From: an uncultured Saprospiraceae bacterium
GTDB taxonomy: Bacteria > Bacteroidota > Bacteroidia > Chitinophagales > Saprospiraceae
Length of the DNA stretch: 7,120 bases
Reading direction: 5' to 3'
Assembly (NCBI GenBank): GCA_938033975.1
Contig: CALHKJ010000065.1
Span: 1-7,120, forward strand
The notes under the pieces were generated by a model that worked only from the letters and a program-made list of their open reading frames with translations, was not told the DNA's origin and ran no database searches. Both the position numbers and the translations under genes were made by a program. Shown piece by piece: positions 1 through 4,877 of the stretch (the first letter of the stretch is position 1; the number at the start of each line of letters is the position of its first letter).

Positions 1-483
1 AATTACAAAGTAAACAAGAGCAATAAACCAAAATGTTTTTCTAAAGCCGACAATGAATTCAAACGGGAATCGCTTGAATGGGGTTGGAATAGTTCTCAAC
101 CAATATTGCTTGGTTTTAATAAATGCTAATAAGACAATTGATGGGAAGATAATAAATGCGCTAAGCAATTCTGTTTCAAGTAAAAGTAAAATCAGAAATG
201 GTAAGGCCATTATGCTATTTTCTACCAACCTGATTTTATAGAAATCCGTTTTGGAATATATATTTTTTAAAGACTCATTCCTTTTGCTATCAGTTAAACT
301 CAAAATACTGAAAATTGCAAATACCAACAATATCCAATGAGCGTAATCGATTTTATAAAAAAGTAATTTTGAAAGTATAAAAAAGAATGCAAGCCCAAGT
401 ATAATCCCAAGAGTAGGATGAATTCCCAAGTGCTCAGACCATCTGGAAAACCTTTTGTATTGAAGCCGGAAATAATATTTCAC
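1..483 (-). CDS. Multi-pass membrane protein, ABC-permease-like (3' end beyond window)
   Basis: An uninterrupted reading frame of 161 codons runs from a GTG at 483-481 off the left edge; the carboxyl end is missing. The start is GTG because an in-frame TAA lies at 504-502 with no ATG between. The protein begins MKYYFRLQYKRFSRW, then has hydrophobic segments at about residues 25-41, 48-62, 92-103, 107-121 and 150-161, with basic loops between them. A conserved-looking loop at 132-149 holds TIPTPFKRFPFEF followed by GFRKTF. This pattern resembles a Bacteroidota family of small membrane proteins often found beside an ABC transporter ATPase, recalled from memory and not searched. If so, the ATPase should lie left of base 1. 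It follows the acetyltransferase on the same strand after 45 bp, with no terminator visible, so co-transcription is possible. Coding and membrane nature are well supported; the transporter role is inference. Confidence 0.72.
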   Translation of the reverse strand, partial: MKYYFRLQYKRFSRWSEHLGIHPTLGIILGLAFFFILSKLLFYKIDYAHWILLVFAIFSILSLTDSKRNESLKNIYSKTDFYKIRLVENSIMALPFLILLLLETELLSAFIIFPSIVLLAFIKTKQYWLRTIPTPFKRFPFEFIVGFRKTFWFIALVYFVI

Positions 484-528
484 GATGTAAAAATAGACTA
501 ATTATTCAAGGATAAGAAAACTGATTTA

Positions 529-1062
529 TTAGACTTGTTGCTTGATCCAATCACTTTTTAAAACAGAATAAATATCTACACTGATATATTTTCCATTCTT
601 TACTTCACATTCCCTCATAGTCCCTTCGTAAGTAAAGTTGATTTTGTGCAAGGCACTTTTACATTTATCATTTTCGCTGACCACATACCCTTCAATCCTG
701 TTAAGATCTAATTTTGTAAATCCTTCTTCGAAAAGAAGAGGCATCACTTCTTTTAATATTCCATTCCCCCAAAATTCTTTTAGTAACCACAAACCGATTT
801 CTGCTTTTTTATGTTCAGCATCCAAGTTGTTAAAGCCGCAAGCTCCTCTAAATTCATTATCATTAACTCCAAATATTCCCCACCATATTCCAGTTTCTTC
901 TTTTTTAAGATTTTCATACCAATCCATTTGAACTTTAGTTTCTTCTAAACTTGCAAAGTGTACATCATAAAATTGGGTTATCTCAGGATTGGAGAGTCCT
1001 TTATGTATGTATGCTATATCTTCTGACTCTATTTCTCTTAAATAGTAGTTATCTGTTTTCAC
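529..1062 (-). CDS. GNAT family N-acetyltransferase, RimJ/RimL type
   Basis: This 177-residue protein has the usual length and layout of RimJ/RimL-like GNAT enzymes, which transfer an acetyl group from acetyl-CoA to an amine on a protein N-terminus or small molecule in the cytoplasm. The N-terminal strand YYLREIESEDIAYIHKGLSN (residues 6-25) is typical. The acetyl-CoA pyrophosphate-binding loop is at about 93-106 (LLKEFWGNGILKEV), preceded by the strand AEIGLWLL. The segment at 128-148 (VVSEND, then SALHKINFTYEG) is the family's C-terminal motif, with Asn131. Translation starts at GTG (1062-1060); an in-frame TAA at 1077-1075 excludes a longer ATG form. It is divergent from pepD, sharing a 156-bp intergenic region. 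The family is certain from motifs; the substrate cannot be told, and antibiotic acetylation is as possible as ribosomal-protein acetylation. Confidence 0.9.
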   Translation of the reverse strand: MKTDNYYLREIESEDIAYIHKGLSNPEITQFYDVHFASLEETKVQMDWYENLKKEETGIWWGIFGVNDNEFRGACGFNNLDAEHKKAEIGLWLLKEFWGNGILKEVMPLLFEEGFTKLDLNRIEGYVVSENDKCKSALHKINFTYEGTMRECEVKNGKYISVDIYSVLKSDWIKQQV

Positions 1063-1120
1063 AATCTGAATTATTTATTATTATTTAAATTCATTAGATA
1101 GAATCAACATTATTTATATT

Positions 1121-1128
1121 CAAAGCTA
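1121..1128 (-). promoter_or_regulatory. Candidate Bacteroidota -7 element for the GNAT gene
   Basis: On the minus strand this reads TAGCTTTG, an exact fit to the TAnnTTTG -7 consensus of the Bacteroidota housekeeping sigma factor, about 58 bp upstream of the GTG start. No good TTG -33 element stands at the normal spacing (only a TTT about 15 bp further upstream), so this could be a chance match in AT-rich DNA. Confidence 0.3.
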
Positions 1129-1192
1129 CGCATCAATATTATTAAATTCTAGCCATCCACTTTTTCTTCCCATATCATTCCGACCAAAAGCC

Positions 1193-1200
1193 TATATTAG
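1193..1200 (+). promoter_or_regulatory. Candidate -7 element for pepD
   Basis: The octamer TATATTAG lies 18 bp before the pepD ATG and differs from the Bacteroidota -7 consensus TAnnTTTG at one position. It would give a leader of roughly a dozen bases. No convincing -33 box was found, so support is weak. Confidence 0.22.
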
Positions 1201-1218
1201 CCTATCAAATAAAAACAA

Positions 1219-2679
1219 ATGAGTACAGAAGTAAGAGCACTAAGCCCTCAAGCCCTTTGGAACCATTTTGCAGATCTTAATGCAGTTCCTAGAGCATCCA
1301 AAAAAGAAGAGCAAGTTATTCAGTTTATGGTAGACTTCGGCAAAAGATTAGGCTTGGAGACAAAGGTTGATGATGTAGGAAATGTGATTATGAAAAAACC
1401 TGCAACACCCGGAATGGAAGATCGCCAAACTGTTGTTTTACAATCTCATTTGGATATGGTGCATCAAAAGAACGCCGATACTGTTTTTGATTTTGCAAAC
1501 GAAGGAATCAAAATGATTGTTGAAGATGATTGGGTAAAAGCAGATGGCACAACCTTAGGTGCCGATAACGGTATAGGTGTAGCTACCATCATGGCTGTAC
1601 TTACTTCTACGGATTTAAAGCACCCACCTATAGAAGCCTTATTTACCATTGATGAGGAAACAGGGATGACTGGTGCACTAGGTCTGAAGGGAGGTCATTT
1701 GGAGGCCACCATTATGCTGAATCTTGATACGGAAGATGATGACGAACTAACAATCGGATGTGCGGGTGGAGTAGATGTCACTGCTGAAGGAACAGCACCG
1801 ATGGTTTCAACTCCAGCAAATACCAAGGCATATAAAATTTCAGTAAAAGGATTGACTGGGGGACACTCTGGTATGGATATCCATAAAGGTAGAGGCAATG
1901 CCAATAAATTAATGAATCGCCTTTTGTTGGAATGCTCTAAAAACATGAATGTATACATCAATAGCATAGATGGGGGAGGATTGAGAAACGCAATTCCAAG
2001 AGAGTCTTTCTCTCTTGTAGCTGTCAATGAAGCAGATGTGTCAAAGTTTGAATCATTTATTTCTGCGATGGAAAAAGATTTGCATGCAGAGTATAGAATT
2101 ACAGATCCCAATATTGATATAGTTCTGGAGAATCATAATGGATTTGAAAAGGTACTTGATTCAGGTTTTGTTTTCAAATTACTTAGAGTACTTTATACAA
2201 CTCAAAATGGAATCTACCGAATGAGTCCTGACATCAAGGATCTTGTCCAAACTTCTAACAACCTTGCTAGAGTTTTGGTGGCTGATGAAAAATATACAAT
2301 CATGTGTTTGACAAGATCATCCGTCGACACAGAAAAGTCTGATTTGAAAAATGCGCTTAGCTCTGGTTTTGAGTTGCTTGGCGCAAATGTGAGTACGGGC
2401 GGAGAATATCCGGGTTGGGAACCAAAACCAGATGCACCTATCATCAAAATGATGACAGACCTTTATGTAGAAATGTTTGAGGATCAACCTCACGTTAATG
2501 CTTGTCACGCAGGTCTTGAATGTGGCATTCTTGGAACAAATTATCCCAATATGGATATGATTTCATTTGGACCAAATATCAGAGGAGCCCATTCTCCAGA
2601 TGAAAAAGTCCAAATCAGCTCTGTCCATAAGTATTGGAAATATTTTGTCAAGGTACTTGAGAATACACCATTTAGGTAG
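1219..2679 (+). CDS. pepD: Cytosolic Xaa-His dipeptidase (beta-alanyl-histidine dipeptidase, M20)
   Basis: This 486-residue protein matches the length and motif order of PepD, a zinc-dependent M20 aminopeptidase that splits unblocked dipeptides, classically Xaa-His such as carnosine, in the cytoplasm. Every catalytic residue is visible: His77 and Asp79 (SHLDMV), bridging Asp116 (GADNGIG), general base Glu146 and zinc ligand Glu147 (IDEETG), Asp170 (NLDTED) and His458 (GAHSPDE). Each sits three residues before its E. coli PepD counterpart (His80, Asp82, Asp119, Glu149, Glu150, Asp173, His461). The inserted dimerisation or lid domain spans about 205-390 and contains GGHSGMDIHKGRGNANKL. The ATG at 1219 follows an A-rich leader without Shine-Dalgarno, usual in this phylum. 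There is no signal peptide. It appears monocistronic: the GNAT gene is divergent and a hairpin follows the stop. The call is secure; exact substrate range is not. Confidence 0.96.
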   Translation: MSTEVRALSPQALWNHFADLNAVPRASKKEEQVIQFMVDFGKRLGLETKVDDVGNVIMKKPATPGMEDRQTVVLQSHLDMVHQKNADTVFDFANEGIKMIVEDDWVKADGTTLGADNGIGVATIMAVLTSTDLKHPPIEALFTIDEETGMTGALGLKGGHLEATIMLNLDTEDDDELTIGCAGGVDVTAEGTAPMVSTPANTKAYKISVKGLTGGHSGMDIHKGRGNANKLMNRLLLECSKNMNVYINSIDGGGLRNAIPRESFSLVAVNEADVSKFESFISAMEKDLHAEYRITDPNIDIVLENHNGFEKVLDSGFVFKLLRVLYTTQNGIYRMSPDIKDLVQTSNNLARVLVADEKYTIMCLTRSSVDTEKSDLKNALSSGFELLGANVSTGGEYPGWEPKPDAPIIKMMTDLYVEMFEDQPHVNACHAGLECGILGTNYPNMDMISFGPNIRGAHSPDEKVQISSVHKYWKYFVKVLENTPFR

Positions 2680-2682
2680 ACC

Positions 2683-2700
2683 GCGACCTTTGGTCGCTTT
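2683..2700 (+). terminator. Hairpin after pepD, probable terminator
   Basis: A perfect six-base stem GCGACC/GGTCGC closes a TTT loop four bases after the pepD stop and is followed by TTT. It is the most G+C-rich spot in the neighbourhood. The T tract is short, so termination may be weak. The hairpin could also be the edge of the repeat patch that starts immediately afterwards. Confidence 0.5.
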
Positions 2701-2701
2701 A

Positions 2702-2729
2702 AGACGTCAGACGTCAGACTTCAGACTTG
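2702..2729 (+). repeat. Four tandem 7-bp repeats (AGACGTC/AGACTTC)
   Basis: Four head-to-tail heptamers: AGACGTC at 2702-2708 and 2709-2715, AGACTTC at 2716-2722 and AGACTTG at 2723-2729. The first two are identical, the last two differ by one or two bases. The array is intergenic, has no open frame of note and lies directly after the pepD hairpin. Similar heptamer runs occur between genes in other Bacteroidota as far as I recall, so a dispersed genomic repeat is plausible. Confidence 0.85.
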
Positions 2730-2751
2730 TCCGGTGTAGCTAAAGCGAATG

Positions 2752-2785
2752 CGGATTCTCAGGAAATGCTAACGGATTCTCAGGA
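2752..2785 (+). repeat. 13-bp direct repeat CGGATTCTCAGGA, period 21 bp
   Basis: The word CGGATTCTCAGGA occurs at 2752-2764 and again, unchanged, at 2773-2785, separated by eight bases. It lies in the 181-bp gap between pepD and the SH3b gene, just after the heptamer array. Two exact 13-mers so close together are unlikely by chance. Function is unknown; a tandem regulatory site or a decaying interspersed repeat would both fit. Confidence 0.75.
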
Positions 2786-2795
2786 CTATAATACG

Positions 2796-2806
2796 CTATC
2801 AGATAG
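2796..2806. repeat. Short palindrome CTATC-A-GATAG
   Basis: A perfect 5-bp inverted repeat with a one-base centre, 54 bp before the SH3b gene start. It has the size of an operator half-site pair, but a palindrome this short can arise by chance. Confidence 0.3.
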
Positions 2807-2830
2807 AGGAAAACTACAGATCATTTTATT

Positions 2831-2844
2831 CTTCAAATTTGAAG
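2831..2844. promoter_or_regulatory. 14-bp perfect palindrome CTTCAAATTTGAAG upstream of the SH3b gene
   Basis: The palindrome ends 16 bp before the ATG of the SH3b gene, a position where a repressor or a leader hairpin could act. The downstream duplicate of this leader (3988-4001) does not preserve the palindrome: the right half reads AGGAG instead of TGAAG. The palindrome is therefore not a conserved part of the duplicated unit. Operator function is inference. Confidence 0.35.
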
Positions 2845-2912
2845 TATAAATTCTGATAATATGAAAAGGAAAGTAACTGCAATTGTACTCACGGCATTTT
2901 TGATAGGTAGTT
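2834..2912 (+). repeat. Copy 1 of duplicated leader plus signal-peptide segment
   Basis: The 27 bases before the ATG at 2861 match the 27 bases before the ATG at 4018 in 23 positions, without gaps, and the first five codons (ATGAAAAGGAAAGTA) are identical. Similarity continues through the signal peptides, where 17 of 26 residues agree. Codon third positions differ widely, so the duplication is old. The partner copy is at 3991-4069. Confidence 0.8.
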
Positions 2913-3862
2913 TTTATAATACCATTTATTCGCAAGATTTTTATCAGTTTGATGAAAGACGAAATAGCGTTATAGCTGCCAACGGGCTCAACATGCGTTC
3001 CAAACCAAATACAACAAGTACTAAAGTTGCCAACATTCCATATGGCGAAAAAGTACAAATACTACATAGAGATCACTATGGCTTGGATACTGTCTATACC
3101 ATCAAAACTGAATTAGGAGATCATCCTGTTTATGGACATTGGCAGAAAGTGCAGTACAAGGAATATGTAGGTTATGTTCATAATGCATTCCTCAGCTTTG
3201 ATTTTAGCCATTACAATAAACCTGTACCAGATACAAACAATGATTTTATATTATTAATACCAGGTTACCACTGTAGCTATGATTTTTATAATAGCAATGA
3301 TTATTGTTGGTATGGTTATTATCAAGATGATAGTCTAGAAGGAGAGAGTAGTAATAATGCATACCGAAAGCAAATCGATGTAGAATTTATAAACGTTGCT
3401 GCTGATATGGCAGGTTGCGGTGCCATCGTCAAGAAAAATAGAAATCTAAAATTTATAATTGGGTCCAAGAAAATATTTCCCGAGACTAATCTTGAAAATA
3501 TTGATGAGAGAGCTATTTATCATAGAATTGGCCGTGACTCAATAACGATGGATTCTTCTATCGTCGCTGAAGGAAAAATTACCATGATTAGAAACGAAGA
3601 ACCTACTTCTTATTTTGATGAGCGCTTCTTTTATCTCAATCAAGATGGTAGAACACAGTTGTTAAATACTGTTACAAAAACTTACCGGATAAAACTTGCT
3701 TCCGTCTATAGAGAAGGGGATTTTGATGGAGATGGAAAGACAGATTATATTTTTCATCATGGCGAAGATGACTTACACTTAGGTCTTTATTTGAGTAGTG
3801 AAGGCGATGAAGAACAAGCAGTAAAATTGGTTTCCCTATTGAGAAGAGGCCCTTGCTGTTGA
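2861..3862 (+). CDS. Secreted SH3b-domain protein with C-terminal DxDGDG motif
   Basis: This 333-residue protein starts with a clear signal peptide (MKRK, then a hydrophobic core through residue 18, probable cleavage after IYS at residue 24). Residues 35-112 form a bacterial SH3 domain: NGLNMRSKPN, a middle KVANIPYGEKVQIL, and the closing KEYVGYVHNAFLS, a fold used to bind cell-wall or peptide ligands. Residues 128-280 are unassigned, with cysteines at 138, 149 and 186. Near the end, DFDGDGKTD (287-295) is a calcium-binding-type loop, as in FG-GAP/VCBS-like segments. The frame closes RRGPCC; cysteine-terminated ends are familiar in related Bacteroidota proteins from memory. However, another frame beginning just before this stop continues with protein-like sequence to 3935, so the true C-terminus is uncertain. 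The likely location is periplasm or cell surface. Specific function is unknown. Confidence 0.85.
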   Translation: MKRKVTAIVLTAFLIGSFYNTIYSQDFYQFDERRNSVIAANGLNMRSKPNTTSTKVANIPYGEKVQILHRDHYGLDTVYTIKTELGDHPVYGHWQKVQYKEYVGYVHNAFLSFDFSHYNKPVPDTNNDFILLIPGYHCSYDFYNSNDYCWYGYYQDDSLEGESSNNAYRKQIDVEFINVAADMAGCGAIVKKNRNLKFIIGSKKIFPETNLENIDERAIYHRIGRDSITMDSSIVAEGKITMIRNEEPTSYFDERFFYLNQDGRTQLLNTVTKTYRIKLASVYREGDFDGDGKTDYIFHHGEDDLHLGLYLSSEGDEEQAVKLVSLLRRGPCC

Positions 3863-3935
3863 TAGGCAAAGTAATAAATTCAAACTTTTATCGTTAGAGG
3901 AAATCATGTCTGAAATCAAAGCTTTTTTTGAATGA
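3843..3935 (+). other. Overlapping +1 frame, possible lost C-terminus or gene relic
   Basis: In the frame one base ahead of the SH3b gene, codons are open from 3843 (after a TGA at 3840-3842) to a TGA at 3933-3935. They encode about 30 residues including DRQSNKFKLLS and then LEEIMSEIKAFFE, which looks like an amphipathic helix. Removing one base near the CCC at 3850-3852 would join the frames into a protein of 357 residues. A weak hairpin, AATGAT/ATCATT (3931-3946) followed by TTT, sits at this later stop. Against a frameshift, the annotated end RRGPCC may be natural for the family. An open frame this long is not rare by chance in AT-rich DNA. Confidence 0.35.
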
Positions 3936-3990
3936 TAGGCATCATTTTTGCAAACTGAAGATTAGACTATTCTAAGTTCTATTCTCCAAT

Positions 3991-4069
3991 CAAATTAGGA
4001 GTATAAATTTTGAAAATATGAAAAGGAAAGTATCAATAATTATTCTTGCAGCTTTTATGATTGTTAGCT
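3991..4069 (+). repeat. Copy 2 of duplicated leader plus signal-peptide segment
   Basis: Partner of the segment at 2834-2912. Spacing from the shared CAAATT word to the ATG is 27 bp in both copies. The shared stretch ends around the signal-peptide cleavage site; after that the proteins cannot be aligned by eye until a possible short match near 4182. Confidence 0.8.
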
Positions 4070-4182
4070 TCCACAATGGAATCTACTCTTATGACTCAAA
4101 AAATAAAAGCCCTAAGATTGAAGAGCAAAAAACTTTAGATAAAAAAGAACTTGCTGAGAAGGAAGAGCTAAGACTAGCCTAG
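4018..4182 (+). CDS. 54-residue secreted peptide, paralogous to the SH3b protein's N-terminus
   Basis: The ORF encodes 54 residues. The start, MKRKVSIIILAAFMIVSFHNGIYS, is a signal peptide closely related to that of the SH3b protein (17 of the first 26 residues identical), and the ATG has the same conserved leader. The mature part would be about 30 residues, very polar and lysine/glutamate-rich (for example KIEEQKTLDKKELAEKEE), likely helical, with no cysteine. It starts 155 bp after the SH3b stop on the same strand. Two readings are possible: a genuine small exported peptide derived from a paralog, or the surviving 5' end of a decayed second SH3b gene. The possible SH3b-like remnant in another frame just after its stop favours the second. 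No close family is recognised. Confidence 0.5.
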   Translation: MKRKVSIIILAAFMIVSFHNGIYSYDSKNKSPKIEEQKTLDKKELAEKEELRLA

Positions 4183-4232
4183 GCTTTTGTATTTACGATA
4201 ATTTTAACAACTACAATTTTAAGCATAATTAA
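4158..4232 (+). pseudogene. Possible degenerate SH3b-domain end, out of frame
   Basis: In a different frame from the 54-residue ORF, codons 4182-4232 read GFCIYDNFNNYNFKHN and then TAA. This resembles the end of the SH3 domain in the neighbouring protein, GYVHNAFLSFDFSHYN (residues 104-119), if one residue is inserted: G, both F positions and H coincide and several other pairs are conservative. Both stretches begin within a few codons of a lysine. The match is short and was found by eye, so it may be coincidence, but its order after a paralogous signal peptide is what a deleted and frameshifted SH3b copy would leave. Confidence 0.27.
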
Positions 4233-4248
4233 TAAGGTCTTTTCAATT

Positions 4249-4854
4249 CTATTGATTCCTTTCCCTATTATTTTTCAATTGCTCAGGTGCTCCATAAACC
4301 AAAGAATCTCTCCAGGCGTTTTCAAATCTAAAGAGGAGAGGAAGGTATGCTAGATTACCGTTATCTATTTTGTCTCGCATCGATTTAATTTCTATTAATG
4401 AAGGTATGATAGAATTAATCGTTTCAGTTTCTTCAGCAACTATTTTGACTCTTATTGTTTGGGGGTTCAGTGGGAAATCGAATCTTTTTTGTGGATTTAA
4501 ATAAAACTCCCTCATTTTATTGAAATTTGATTTTTGGTTCTCACACAAATTAATGCCATACTCTCTATATCCATTACAAGCATAAACTGGCAGTTCATTC
4601 TGGCGATAATGACTTATTTTAGATTTGTCACAATCAGGTTTCCAATACTGAACATATTCCTCTTTCGAATCCAATGTGTTACCAGTAATTTTATAGCCAT
4701 CACAGGCTAGTGAATCTGCTATCTCCAGAAATTGTTTGATGCTTAATGAATTCTCAATTTCAAAAACATCGTTATTTTTTGTCGCTATAAAACTAATTTC
4801 AGGATTTGGTTTGCACGAAATAAAGAAAAGTGTAACTAGAAATATTAGTCTCAT
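4249..4854 (-). CDS. Predicted lipoprotein with repeated Ala-Cys-x-Gly-Tyr motif
   Basis: I choose the internal ATG at 4854-4852 (201 residues), because it gives a short lipoprotein signal MRLIFLVTLFFISC with the lipidated cysteine at residue 14. The longer frame from 4926 would overlap selO and bury this signal. The mature part has four more cysteines (51, 75, 93, 104), in two similar pairs: LACDGYK then DCDKS, and YACNGYR then LCENQ. These suggest two disulfides or a small duplicated module. Residues 120-185 hold NPQTIRVKIVAEE and YLPLLFRFENAWRDS, with no recognised family. The protein should be anchored in a membrane facing the periplasm or outside. It begins 23 bp after selO on the same strand and ends opposite the plus-strand relic region. 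The function is unknown; the coding call is firm. Confidence 0.82.
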   Translation of the reverse strand: MRLIFLVTLFFISCKPNPEISFIATKNNDVFEIENSLSIKQFLEIADSLACDGYKITGNTLDSKEEYVQYWKPDCDKSKISHYRQNELPVYACNGYREYGINLCENQKSNFNKMREFYLNPQKRFDFPLNPQTIRVKIVAEETETINSIIPSLIEIKSMRDKIDNGNLAYLPLLFRFENAWRDSLVYGAPEQLKNNRERNQ

Positions 4855-4877
4855 TTGTTTTTGAAAAATTGATTTAA

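Noticed and set aside
53..241. Plus-strand open frame of 62 codons at the left edge
   Set aside because: It lies opposite the clearly protein-like minus-strand membrane-protein frame, which is open over all 161 codons; the plus frame has no family-like features.
638..931. Plus-strand open frame of 97 codons
   Set aside because: It lies opposite the GNAT gene, whose motifs are unambiguous; it is rich in Ser, Leu and Pro as expected of an antisense shadow.
1464..2508. Several minus-strand open frames of 61-138 codons inside pepD
   Set aside because: pepD has every catalytic motif over this range; the antisense frames overlap one another and show no domain or plausible start context.
2786..3058. 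Minus-strand open frame of 90 codons over the start of the SH3b gene
   Set aside because: The opposite strand has a signal peptide and SH3b motifs in this range, and the leader duplication supports the plus-strand start.
3672..3869. Minus-strand open frame of 65 codons at the SH3b gene end
   Set aside because: It is antisense to the DxDGDG region; composition is not protein-like and no leader is visible.
4183..4248. Bidirectional terminator between the plus-strand relic and the lipoprotein gene
   Set aside because: No stem of useful length followed by T runs on either strand could be found.
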